From contig NC_071331.1 in the NCBI RefSeq assembly GCF_010183535.1, positions 15,376,001 to 15,440,000 of the forward strand: a stretch of 64,000 nucleotides of DNA, read 5' to 3'. Under the pieces are notes generated by a model that was given only the letters and a program-made list of their open reading frames with translations, was not told the DNA's origin and did no database searches. This DNA comes from Caenorhabditis remanei (lineage: Eukaryota > Nematoda > Chromadorea > Rhabditida > Rhabditidae). Position numbers and translations under genes: made by a program. Position 1 is the stretch's first letter. Each line of letters begins with the position of its first letter. Below, one piece after another: positions 26,201 through 37,159 of this stretch.

Positions 26201-29200
26201 TGTAATTAGTTACTCGATAGTTTCATTTCATTTCATAAATAACAAACCTTGAACTCATCCATATCATCCATAACATTGTCATACAAATCATTGATATCCT
26301 TGAAAATAGCTCCAACGGTGAAAAGACAAGCAACGATTGCAAGTCCGGAGAAGCAAGAAGCAATGGTAACAACGTATTTGGCACTCATTATGTCAGACAA
26401 GATGAGATGACTGATTTCGAAAAGTGTCTAACCTTTCCTTTTATACTCAGATATTCGCTTTGTTTGGCCTTTTGCCAAATGAAATAAGCGCCGCCCATTC
26501 CGTCGCAGGTTAGCAAGTTCTGTTGCGTAATTTAAGGGAGAAGATGACGGAGAAGAGGTCGAAAAAAGTGGTAGCGATTGATATCAGCTTGGGGAGGAGA
26601 TGAAGACAGAAAAATACTGGAAGATTCGATGAATTGAATTGTGTAATAAGGGAGAAATAGAGAAACAGGGTGATTTGGATTCGTGGATAAAGATTAGTGG
26701 ATCAGAAATGCGACTGGAGATTTGAGGAGGAATTATGAAAAAGGCGTGGAAATAGAGATTAAACAGAAAGATATGAATATTTTGAAGAAAAGTTATTCAG
26801 AATATTGTTTTGTGGAAACAAACATAACCTACCATTCTTGCTTTGGCTGAAAATAACAAGTCCCATATTTCAGTTTTCTTTTTCACTCACCGACTTCTGT
26901 GCGTTTTTTGATGAAAATCAAATTTCAAACAAAATTGTGTACCTAAAGCTTGTTGGTAATCCTCTCTCATATCAGCAACTTTCAAAAAAACTTTCCGAAC
27001 TAGTCAGAATCAGTTTACATCTCATAGTCATCTGATTATTGGGTATCCCAGGAATTGTATAATTACTTCGCTGAGATACCAAAACGAACATCAAACAGAT
27101 TCACAAGATATCAAGCAGTTCTGATTTTGCAGTGATTCGATTTTTGAAACACAAGACAACAGTTTGCGACTCTCATAATCGGCAACAGATATATTCCAGA
27201 AGTCACATCCAATCATCACAAACTATAAAAATAAATAGTTTCTGGTATTACATAACTTGTTTGGAAGCTGATAATCTGACATTTCCCCGTTCGTGCTCAA
27301 TAGTTCTTTCCACAGATTCATCTTCATGCCACACTGCAATCCTAATCATTTAGAAACATACTTTCTAATCACCGTTTCATTCCACTTACTCATCATCTTC
27401 TTCTCTTTTCTAGCTTTCTTTTATTTCCCTTTCACTTATCATCGTCCCTGATCTATTCTTATAGCAAAAAGAAGCGATTTCGAATAGGTAAACCGACCCG
27501 CGACCTTGTAAAACATTGTAACCCAGTCGGATTCTTTTTGGCTTTACACTTCTCGTTATTTTCCCATTGAAAACGGAATAGTAGTAGTACACGCATTTGT
27601 GAAGACCTACTTCATTGTCTATGTGACAAGGTCAAATTGGCTGTTATTTGGCTGTCACACATCACCCGGGGCGAAGGCGTTGGACGGAAGTATGCAAAAC
27701 GGAAGGAATAATGAATTGTTTTTCAGAATTGATGCCGGTCGCAGCAAACATGAGGGGATATGCAAGGAATCCGGTTAACGTTCCAAAGTAAGAAACGACG
27801 AAACAAGGAGAGAAAATGAAAGAAATCTGAGAACTTGCAGCACTTTCCTCCTATCTTCAGAAGTCTATGAAAATAATCGAAATGGATTCTTTTCGAGAAC
27901 AAGAAGGATATATGAATACCTTATAGATCAAGTAAGCCGAGAAAAAAGACATCTTCAACTGAAATTTGTTTATTTCAGATCTACAGTGGCCCTATTGCGA
28001 GTATTAATAGTGAAGCATCTGGAAAACTTTTGGGATTAGAAAGTGCCACAAAAAGCAGAATTTTCGAGAATTCTCTCCTCACTGTCAATGATTTTCCGGA
28101 TACTTTTAGTTTTATCCAGTCTCGTGGAAATGATTTGATTCCTGTTGGAGAGCACTGTGCATCTAGTGAAAATCTGCCATCGGATTTTAGAAATTTTGTA
28201 GAAGATCCGATTTCTAAAGGAACAATCTACGTGGCGTTTGGATCATATTTGAATTTAGAAGACGGGCCAGAGGGAACTGTTGAATCATTCGTTGAAGCAT
28301 TGAACTATTTTGAAGATTATCGAGTTATTTGGAGTCATAAAGGAAATGTTAGTCAGTTCAAAATTCAAAAATATCATTCGTTTTCTTTCCAGGTGACAGG
28401 TGCCAAATGCCACGTTAAATTTGTAAATTGGGCACCACAAAAAGAGCTTCTTGCTCACGAGAATACGGTTGCTTTCATAACTCATGGTGGATTGAAAAGT
28501 GCAAAAGAAGGTGTTTGTTCTGGAGTTCCGATGCTTTTCCTTCCATTTTATGGTGATCAACCTAGAAATGCACACCGATTTGTGACGAATGGGATTGCGG
28601 AAGCACTTTACAAGAAGTCAATTACGGCAGTTGATATTAAACAAAAATTGGAGAAACTTCTCGAAGATCCAAGTTATAAAGAGAATGTTGTGAAGGTAAT
28701 TTTCCAAAATGACTAGAGTCTATTAAAAAGTAATTCTCTCTTCGAATCTAGATTACTGCAGATGTGTAGAATTTCTAGTGTGAGAGCGTTGAGGATAACC
28801 CCAGATTAAGACTGATTTTTGAAAAAAAAACCAGTCTTTGAATATAATTGGCAGACCGTTTTGTTCGAAGATCGGTAGGGATGAATCACTTTCCAAAAGA
28901 TTATATTATTGAAATAATTTAATGATAATATTACAGAAATTGTGAACTTCATGTCAGTATTCACTTACTTTTTTTTTTAAAATTTTGAAGTGTTCCAACT
29001 TTATTTTCATAATTTAAACTTAAATGGGATAAAGTTCGTTTATTGTTTTCAGACTCGATCCTACTATTTGGACTCACCGATGAGCTCTCTCGACCTTGGA
29101 GCATTCCATATTTCCCGTGTACTTCGTCGTCCGGAATCTCAATTTATTCGTTTCAAACGAAGATCCATCTCGATGACTCACTTACAGTATCTCAATATTG

Positions 29201-29250
29201 ATATTATTTTTGTTATATTTGTTGTTTTCTTTATAGTTTATAAAGCATAA
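23221..29250 (+). CDS. UDP-glycosyltransferase (UGT)
   Basis: Eight exons (23221-23348, 24993-25228, 25273-25407, 27727-27787, 27841-27931, 27979-28347, 28393-28695, 29053-29250) give about 506 residues, typical of nematode UGTs. The N-terminus is a signal peptide ([19 protein letters not shown]) followed by the acceptor-binding half ([25 protein letters not shown]). The donor-binding half has the UGT signature: [21 protein letters not shown], then [17 protein letters not shown]. The C-terminus has a membrane segment ([13 protein letters not shown]) and a short KA tail. These ER enzymes add UDP-sugars to small lipophilic molecules in detoxification. Introns 1 (1.6 kb) and 3 (2.3 kb) are unusually long; intron 3 contains a collagen gene on the other strand. 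I recall a UGT at this position in C. elegans but cannot give its number. Confidence 0.88.
25441..26388 (-). CDS. col-130: Cuticle collagen (COL-130-like), nested in a UGT intron
   Basis: Two exons on the minus strand (26248-26388 and 25441-26199) encode 299 residues. Residues 1-47 hold the nematode cuticle collagen N-terminus with a membrane-type segment ([17 protein letters not shown]). A subtilisin-like processing site (GREKR) follows, then a Cys-containing knot ([10 protein letters not shown]), Gly-X-Y blocks interrupted by a [12 protein letters not shown] region, and a C-terminal CPCP block. The composition is dominated by GAPGAPG and GPAGP repeats. Such collagens are secreted by hypodermis and cross-linked into the cuticle. 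A TATA box lies about 50 bases upstream. The whole gene is inside UGT intron 3, on the opposite strand. The symbol is from remembered synteny. Confidence 0.85.
26437..26445 (-). promoter_or_regulatory. TATA box of the collagen gene
   Basis: The minus strand reads TATAAAAGG about 50 bases upstream of the collagen start codon. Strong TATA boxes at this distance are common in Caenorhabditis collagen genes. No trans-splice acceptor lies in the short leader. Confidence 0.65.
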
Positions 29251-29388
29251 ATACAGTATTCTTTCTGCTATCTGACGTCTCCATTAATCTCTTACAATTT
29301 CCCAAGTTCAACCACCAACGATCATGGATTAGGGGGTGGAAAGTGTGAAAACTAACAAGTCCAAATTCACCACATTCGGAAACATTTA

Positions 29389-30839
29389 ATGTTCTCTTCG
29401 TTCGTTTTTATTTTTTGTTTTTCACAAGTTTTCTGCAGTACTGGTAAGACAAGATTGTTTAAATAAGTATTTTGATTAAAAGTTCAGATGACCACGTCGA
29501 TCAATTTCTTCAAAACAAAACGTTTGAAGATGTCATCGGATGTGAGCTTCCATATTTTTGAAGATTTGAAAAAAATCGTAAATTTTTTGCAGTGAGTAAG
29601 AAATACCACAGAGCAAAGTATCTGGAAACTCAGCAGAAACTATCTGATGCGTCACAACCCAGTTTAGTTTTGGCGGCTGATGGAGCTATTCTTCCTTGTG
29701 ATGCTAATTGGCATCAGTATCCAGATACGGGATGTTGCTATAGAGTAAGTTATTCTTGTTCAAGGTATTTATTGAAAAGTAATTGGTAATTCAATCATCA
29801 TTTTTTGTTAAAATTACAGATATCAGATGAGAAAAGTGACTGGTATGGTGGAACGAATATCTGTAAAGCACTGAATTCCGATGCACAAATGGCTTCATTT
29901 CACAGTCAGGCGGAATCATTATTCTTCGCCAATAAATACTCTTCGATTCATGCATGGACTGGACTATCTCAAACTGTAGACACTCAACAGTATTCTTTGA
30001 ACTTTTTCATTTTTTCAGGAAGTTCCGAATACTTGGACATATACAGATGGAACTCCTGATTGGCATTGGTTTCCAGCTCTCACAAGTGCTCCATCTGCGG
30101 CTGATTCGAGTTGTGTTGAAATGATGGATGGTCTTTTGGGACTTTTATTTGCACTTTCCCTTCAAAAAGGGCAAACTAATCCTTACAGTTGTACTGAAGT
30201 GAATCAAATTATTTGTAAATATTGTCCGAAAGAAACAACATCAAGTACAACTACAACTACAACGACGACAACTGCAACTACTACCACGAAAACGACAACC
30301 AAAACTACAACTCTAACGACAACAACCAAAGGAACAACTAAGAAAACAACAACATTACCATCCGCTTCAGTGACGTGTACTTCGAATTGTCCTGCTCAAT
30401 CTGTGAATTTCAATGGGAAATGCTATAAGGTATTCTATAAAAACTTGAGTTTGAAATTCTAAACAAAATTTCAGAAATGTCGGGGATCGGTCAAGTTCGA
30501 AAATAGTTGTAACGAGTGTGGTGGAACAATGATCACGATTTCGAATAAAGCAGAAAAAGACTTTGTTTCCAGTTAGTTCAATCGGCGTCCTTCATATATA
30601 TTCAAATTGTGTTTTCAGGAGTATTTGGTGAAAATGATGGAACAGTATCTCAGATTTGGATAGGAAATACAGAATTAAATGGATACTTGGATTGGGAATA
30701 TGGACAACCATCGAAACCGAATAACGCGTTGGATTACTGTATTTCTATGGATTTGACAGCCGGTCCTTGGAGAGGAAAATATAAATATTTACCCTGTGAG
30801 AGTACAGTTGCCAGCTCAATTTGTTTAATGAATTCTTGA
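29389..30839 (+). CDS. C-type lectin, two CTLDs with short Thr-rich linker (clec A)
   Basis: Seven exons (29389-29443, 29488-29541, 29593-29744, 29820-29975, 30019-30429, 30475-30571, 30619-30839) give about 381 residues. A signal peptide (MFSSFVFIFCFSQVFC) is followed by a first C-type lectin domain with CDANWHQYPDTGCCYR, WYGGTNICKAL, IHAWTGLSQ and SCVEM...CTEVNQIICKYC. A Thr-rich linker of about 45 residues leads to a second CTLD starting CPAQSVNFNGKCYKKC and ending LPCESTVASSICLMNS, where the last Cys is present. Neither domain shows the EPN or QPD/WND calcium-site motifs clearly, so sugar binding is uncertain. Secreted nematode CLECs are often induced by pathogens. Confidence 0.85.
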
Positions 30840-31374
30840 AATATTATTCAGCGTAAAATGAATTGTATTTTGTGTTCAAAGTATGGTTGACAATGAAAAG
30901 AATCAATCGGTTTTTAATTATTTTTATGAATGATTTTCCATATTGAAAATAAGTTGTCAGCTACGAAAATAAAGCTCTGGATCTGATCTACAAACCCTAC
31001 AAAGTTGTATGCAATGTGAAAATTATTGATGCAAAATTGTAAAAATATGTGTTACTTTCTGAAAAAAAAATTAACGGACATAATAAGTAGAACAAAATGC
31101 AATAGAGTCACTCATCGATTCTATATCTCTTCTACTCAGAAAAAGAAAATCAGGAAAACGTCTTCCAATTTTCATTACAATTTCAGATTCGTGCAAGTTT
31201 GTGACATATAATTTATATTTGAAAAAGAGTGTGACCTTTGTACATGATGTAATAGTGTCATAGATTCCCCATAAATCGTATTCAACTTTGCGTCTAGTCC
31301 CTTGAAACCAAAAGATTAGTGGGTGGACTTGTGAACAAACGAATCGTGTGAATAGTTCAATCAGATACGGATAC
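30840..31374. other. Spacer between lectin genes
   Basis: AT-rich intergenic sequence with an AATAAA at about 30968 that may end the first lectin transcript. No exon is supported. Confidence 0.4.
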
Positions 31375-33263
31375 ATGTGCACATTAATGTTATTTCCAAT
31401 TGTTCTCATCGCCTTTTTTGCTAATGTTCACTGCAAACCTAGAATTGAAAAAGGTATGTTTCAGTCCCCAGAGCTTTTAATATGAAATAAACATTTTCAG
31501 TTGATCATGTCGACGAATTTCTGCAAAACAAAACATTCAATGATATACTTGAGAGTAAGTTTCTATTTTCATCCGGACTGTTCTCCAAATCTTTCCATTT
31601 TCAGTGAGTCAAAAATTTCAAAGAGCAAGGTATCTGGAAACTCAGCAGCAATTATCTGATGCATCACAACCAGATCTTGTTTTGGCAGCTGAAGGAGCAG
31701 TTCTTCCTTGTGAAGCTGGTTGGCATCAATACTCTGGAACAGGATGTTGCTATAAAGTGAGTTGAATTTCATTTTATGACTTATATGTGTATTTTACAGA
31801 AAACGGACGCAATCAGTGCGTGGTACGGTGGAACTGATTTATGCAAAGCACTTCATCCGGAAGCTCAAATGGCTTCATTTCATAGTCAAGGAGAATCTGA
31901 GTTTGTTTGTAAAAAATACAGTTCGATTCACGCTTGGACAGGATTATCACAAACTGTAGGTCGAACATTTTATTCGGGAATTACTGTTCTTTTCAGGGAA
32001 CTCCTGGAGTCTGGACATACACTGATGGAACTCCTGATTGGCATTGGTTTTTCGCCCAGTCAAGTTCAATGAAACCAGAATCAAGTTGTGTCGAAATGCT
32101 GGATGGAGTTCTTGTTTACTTATTCTCTTGGTCTGCCAAGAAGGGTCAAACACAACCGTATTCGTGTACAGAAGAAATTGCAAGTATTTGCAAGTATTGC
32201 CCGAAAGAAACAACTTCAACGAGTACAACTACAACTACAACAACGACAACTTCAACTACCACAACAACTCCCACCACTACAACAGAAACTACAACTGAAA
32301 CGACAACTCCAACCACTACGACGACTGAAACAACAATAACTACAACAACTGCCACAACAACTCCAACCACTACAACTGAAGTTACAACCGAGCCTACGAC
32401 AACTACTGAAACAACTACACCAACAACAACAACTACCACGGAGACAACTACACCTACAACTACGACCGAAACGACAACAACGCCAACAACTACGTCGACA
32501 ACTACTCCAACAACTACCACCGAAACTACAACGACTGTCACAACTACAACACCGACAACTACCACTGAAACGGCAACTACTACAGAAACTACGACAACCC
32601 AAACAACTACAACTCCGACAACTCCAACAACTACAACTCCGACAACTCCAACAACTACAACTCCAACAACAACTACTACCGAAACTAGACCAACTCCAAC
32701 GACTCCAACTACAACAACAACGACTACAACTCCTACAACAACAATTACTTCACCTACATCTCCAACTACAATTACAGCTCTTACAACTTCTTTGAAACCA
32801 ACAACGTGTACTTCGATCTGTCCTCCTCCATCAATTGAATTCAAAGGCAAATGTTATAAGGTAAAGTCTACAGTGCTATAACTATAATGACGAATTTTCA
32901 GAAATGTCGTGGTTCTGTTAAATTTGATGAGAGTTCAGACTGGTGTGGTGGAACTATGGTTACGATATCTAATAAGGAAGAGAATGATTTCATATCGAGT
33001 GAGTTGCGATGCAATTGTTCAAGAACTTTAATTGGTTTTCAGGGGTATTTGGAGAAAATGATGGAACAGTATCTCAAATTTGGATAGGAAATACAGAATC
33101 AAATGGATACTTGGATTGGGAATATGGACAACCATCAAAACCGAATAGCGCGTTGGATTACTGTATTTCTATGGATTTGACAGCTGGTCCTTGGAGAGGA
33201 AAATATAAATATTTACCCTGTGAGAGCACTGTTGTTAGCTCGATTACTTCAATGAACCCTTGA
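31375..33263 (+). CDS. C-type lectin, two CTLDs with long Thr-rich mucin-like linker (clec B)
   Basis: Seven exons (31375-31453, 31501-31554, 31605-31756, 31800-31955, 31997-32860, 32902-32998, 33043-33263) with the same phases as the upstream paralogue give about 540 residues. A signal peptide (MCTLMLFPIVLIAFFANVHC) precedes CTLD1 (CEAGWHQYSGTGCCYK, WYGGTDLCKAL, IHAWTGLSQ). The linker is about 190 residues of Thr with Pro and Glu (TTTPTTTTETTT-type units), a likely O-glycosylated mucin stalk four times longer than in the paralogue. CTLD2 lacks the final conserved Cys: the end reads TVVSSITSMNP where the paralogue has TVASSICLMNS, so one disulfide is probably lost. Confidence 0.85.
32205..32790 (+). 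repeat. Thr/Pro/Glu codon repeat (mucin-like tract)
   Basis: Degenerate ACA/ACT/ACG codon runs broken by CCA and GAA codons encode the Thr-rich linker. Irregular higher-order units (TPTTTTETTT) suggest expansion by unequal exchange or slippage while the reading frame was kept. The long antisense Val-rich frame over this tract is an artefact. Confidence 0.85.
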
Positions 33264-34098
33264 GAATTCAGTTCAAAAATAAATCAGAGAACAAGTAGCT
33301 TCCTTGTCAACAAGAGTCGATCAACACGATTTTCAAGTTATAATAATTTTTGATTTTATTCAAATCATGCACCCGGTGCATCGTCGAGGAACACTTTCCT
33401 GTATGAAATTGACTAGATCTATTCCATTTCCAGTTTTTGTCAGTGTACTCAAATGATGATGGAACACGTGAATATGGTATGCTGAAAGTTTCGATGAACA
33501 TATTGACTTCAACTGGTCAGGAGGCGTCAGCAGAATTTGCATGAAGTTTTGAATATTGAAAAGATTAAAAACGATGAATCAACGACCAAAGGAAACAGAG
33601 AGAATCAGAACAAAATTACGGTGATTAAATCTTACGAAATTTTATTACACGGTAGAGATCTTCTGGTTTATTTTAAATTCAGAAAGGCTTCGAAACAATT
33701 GCTGGAAAGTGAAAAAGAAAAATAGTGATCATGTTAGATTTTCAGAATTTCTTAAAGACAAGAAATTGAATATTTCGATAATCTTCTATTTGAAACGGTT
33801 GCCTTCGACGAAGTCATCATTTGGAATAATCTGGGAATTATTTTTGTCTCTTCTGTGCTTTTCCTTCCAATTCGATTCCTTTGCACCGTCCAATTCAAGT
33901 TCAAATAATTCTCCCGATCGTTCAGAGTCCATCAGTGTCATAATTATTCGTCACCTATTTCCCTTCTCGCCTGGATTATTTTTCCAGCCCCAACCACTGA
34001 TTTACATAATAGACAGTGTTCAACTTCAATATAAAAAAGAGAGCGTGGTGCAAATTGTGTCAGTTGCGGCTCATTCGCTACCAACAATATTCCAAAAC
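33264..34098. other. Spacer upstream of third lectin gene
   Basis: No exon chain is supported. A TATAAA sequence at 34030-34035 lies about 65 bases before the next start codon and could serve as a core promoter. Confidence 0.4.
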
Positions 34099-34946
34099 AT
34101 GTTGTTCCTAACTTCGATTTTATTGTTGGTCTTTGCCAACTTATGTTCATCCGTTGAAGTGAATCCATGTGATTCCACGTGGCATTATTACAATAAGACT
34201 GGATGCTGTTATAAGGTGATTCAAAACAAAAAAAATAGAATTCCGAAGATCTATTCTCTAATTTTATAGACTTCTACTGACTTGGGAACGTGGTTTGATG
34301 GATCAGCAATTTGTGCAAAGATGCATGTTGGAGCTCATTTAGCATCACTCCGAAATGAAGATGAATCTAAATTCGTTGCAAAAACACATAGAAATGGACT
34401 CGATGGAATTCACGCATGGACAGGTCTTTCTCAAACTGTAAGTGGATATCAAAACTTCAAAATTATTTCCAAGATTTTCAGCAAAATGCGAACAACTGGA
34501 CGTTCACTGATGGTTCCAAACCATGGTCTTCATTTATGACTCCCTACATTTTCCCTAATAACCACACAAGTTGCGTGGAAATCGTAGACAATTGGCTGGT
34601 GGAACTGTTTCAAAATACTGGAAAAACTCAACCGACATTCTGCTATCATTATCGGAAATCATTGTGCAAGTATTGTCCAGTTCCAGTTGTTCCAACAATT
34701 ATAACTACAACTACAGTAAGAACTCCTGCTGCTAGAATTGAAAAAGCTCATCCGAGAAGTAATCAACCGGAGTTGGTTTCTGGATGTTCATCTGGTTTAG
34801 CTGCGAATCAAGTACCTGTGATACCGGTGTCTAATGCCACTACGCCAGTTCCAACTACAACAAAGACAACAAAAGCTGGAATTATTTCAGCTGCTTCGCT
34901 GCATACTCAAAACGGAAATCAATCGAATAAAACTCGGTCAATATAG
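34099..34946 (+). CDS. C-type lectin, single CTLD with low-complexity tail (clec C)
   Basis: Three exons (34099-34215, 34270-34437, 34482-34946) give 249 residues. The signal peptide (MLFLTSILLLVFANLCSSV) is followed by one CTLD matching CTLD1 of the upstream paralogues: CDSTWHYYNKTGCCYK, GTWFDGSAICAKMHVGAHLA, IHAWTGLSQT, SCVEIVDNW and CHYRKSLCKYC. After the CTLD comes an 80-residue Pro/Thr/Ser tail with no second lectin domain. The exon phases match the neighbours, so this is either the ancestral single-domain form or a derivative that lost the second domain. Function as a secreted lectin is inferred. Confidence 0.82.
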
Positions 34947-35068
34947 CTTTTTGTAATCTGATCTCTTGCTTTTTTGTTCTAAATATGAAACTTTTACTTG
35001 TAAAATTATTTAACAGGAATGAAATTCGCATCGCCACAAAATTCAAAATCCCTAATTCATCCTTATGT

Positions 35069-35819
35069 TCAAGCAGTAATTATATTATCAAGTTGTTCTT
35101 TCATGAAACCAGCAATCTTTTCTTTATGTTTCGACATTGCCGGTACGAGGTGACCTCCATCGTGAGCAATACGGAGTGGCGGCACTTCGAACTGATCGGC
35201 TAGTTTTTCGCTTTTTGGTCTTGCAACGATTTCATCAGCGTCACCGAAAACATGTAGAGATGGGAAGTCTTTGATCCGTAATGATGTCAAATAGTCATGA
35301 GTACTGGAAAGGCTTAAAAATCCAGAGAAGAAGATTGCAAATCGAATTCCAGGAAGTTTGATTTCACCAAGTTGCGCCTGCAAACAAATATAATACGTTA
35401 ATCAAAATAAGCAACTATACCTTTGCAATAAGTAAATGAACCATAGATGCTCCTTGACTGAAACCCAGCAACCCATCAAATGGTCCGTTCTCTTCAATGA
35501 ATTTGACAACAGCTTCCACCGATTCATCGAATCCAACGACTACATAGGTTTGTTCTCTCGATGAGAAACTCATCGCTCCGGCGTTCGAAAACCACCACGC
35601 ACGGCTAGTAGGCAAATCTATAAAGCAGTTACTTTTGAGATTTTAGAAAGTTCAAGACTAACGTTCGTCAACCGCTACCGAATGTGGCCCGTTTACAAAT
35701 TCAAAGTCAGCTAATGATTTCACAAGCTTCCGCGTGGATCCGGTTTTCTGCCGGAATGATTGATCACACTGTCTGTATCCATGAAGACAGAGAACACGTA
35801 GTTTTGGTTGAGTTGACAT
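35069..35819 (-). CDS. FSH1/OVCA2-family serine hydrolase
   Basis: Three exons on the minus strand (35663-35819, 35421-35617, 35069-35377) give 220 residues, the usual size of the FSH1 family (UPF0483; I recall C. elegans C25G4.2 as its member). Visible motifs are the N-terminal [12 protein letters not shown] strand-turn, the nucleophile elbow GFSQG (Ser), the [10 protein letters not shown] strand with the acid Asp, and AHDGGHLVP with the catalytic His. That makes a complete alpha/beta-hydrolase triad. OVCA2 relatives cleave long-chain alkyl esters. No targeting sequence is apparent, so it is probably cytosolic. Confidence 0.9.
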
Positions 35820-36033
35820 CCTGAATATTTAATTGAGAATGTGGAACATTTTTAAAAAAGGAGACATATCATATGGACTTTTCCAATGAAAGAAGAGAAA
35901 TTCAAAGAAGCCAGCATTTTCAAAAATATTTTTATTCGTACTGTACAAATATCGAACTAGTAAATTCCAATGAATCTATAAAAAACAAAAACAAACTGAA
36001 CAACGAAAACAAAAAGAGCGAGGTTACTGTGAT

Positions 36034-36773
36034 TTATTTCTTCTCCCTAATGTCTGTCAACCACTTCGGCACATTTCTTTTTCTCCCAACTTGTTCATCT
36101 TCGGATTTCACATTTCCCAAAACACTCGCACTTCTGCTCAATGATCGATAGTCAATTCCATAATCAGCTTCTCGGAATAATTTGTCCATTTCTTGTTCCA
36201 TTAACAAACTCTTATCTCCAATAAACTTCATTTCAGGGCATGTTATTCCGATTGATTCACTGATTCGTCGTTTAATTTGATTTTTAGTTTTGTCCAATAT
36301 ATCGATTACTTCGAGATCTCCTTCCCCTCGACACATCCAATAAACCGAAACTTGAGTGAAACCTCGATCAACTCGAACTCGAGTTATTTGTAATTGAAGC
36401 TGACCGAGTGTTTCATCTGTTGCAATAACTTCTCCAACTCGTTCTTCCAAAATGCGACTCAATTGGATAACTTTTTTTTCATCAAGACGTCTCTGCTTCG
36501 TTCCGAGTGATACAAGTAGTAGACGATCTTCTAGACCCATATCTATTCCATAACGAGTTCCCATTGACTTTTGGAAACTCTTTCCGATTGCCTGAATACA
36601 AAAATTCATATCGATCATAACATTCTTTGTTACTGAACCTTATCATATCTCCACTCAAACCTAGGAAGAACGGAATTACCACATCCACGTCCTGTTTTTC
36701 GATTGACATAGCTTCGTGATCCTTTCAGTGATACGATACTGCTGGATATGTATCGAATTCCATTTCTCAACAT
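36034..36773 (-). CDS. RbfA-like ribosome-binding factor, probably mitochondrial
   Basis: Two exons (36639-36773 and 36034-36591) give 230 residues. The start is the ATG directly after a TTTCAG acceptor. Residues 1-45 are Arg/Ser-rich without acids near the start (MLRNGIRYISSSIVSLKGSR), a likely mitochondrial presequence. Residues about 85-185 resemble RbfA: VIQLSRILEERVGEVIATDE helix, LQLQITRVRVDRGFTQVSVYW strands, and a KRRISESIGITCPEMKFIGD KH-like end. RbfA proteins bind small-subunit rRNA during maturation. The assignment is by pattern only; the tail (KRNVPKWLTDIREKK) is not part of the domain. A short upstream exon-like segment with an ATG at about 36860 is out of frame. Confidence 0.6.
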
Positions 36774-37159
36774 TCTGAAATTTCAATTTTCAGTTTCAAC
36801 TTTTGATTTGTTTTGGAAACATACTCAAGGTGTTCTTTCCTTCTGTTACTACTGTCGTCATCAATTAAGTTTCATGAACATTAAAATTTATTTTTTCGAA
36901 GTATTCTCTTGTCAAGAAATTTTGTGAGATTTGGAAGGGTAGAGATGTCTTTAAAGACAAAAGATTTTCAGAAGTGAATATTCGAAACATTACTTCAGTT
37001 TTTAAGAGAGTATGTTGGGGAGTAACTGACAGTATGTACGAAACAAAAAATAAAGCAGATAAGGGAAGGTGAACATAGGGAAAATATTGAGATTCGTTTT
37101 ACGGATCGGCATGAAACAGGGAAGAATAGAAATTTGTAGTATTCACAGTAAAGGGGCAA
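36774..37159. other. Spacer between RbfA-like gene and dpy-26
   Basis: Contains the probable promoter or 5' leader of the RbfA-like gene and the 3' UTR of dpy-26, both on the minus strand. No gene is seen. Confidence 0.4.

Noticed and set aside
25518..26205. Several long plus-strand and off-frame ORFs rich in Leu/Val, Ser/Trp or Arg/Thr
   Set aside because: They are antisense or frame-shifted readings of the collagen Gly-X-Y repeat.
32146..32850. 234-aa Val-rich minus-strand ORF and a Cys/Ser-rich one
   Set aside because: Mirror readings of the Thr-codon repeat in the lectin linker; no start context, splice sites or domain.
33709..34269. 186-aa ORF starting far upstream of lectin C
   Set aside because: The signal peptide start at 34099 explains the lectin; the upstream part is open by chance.
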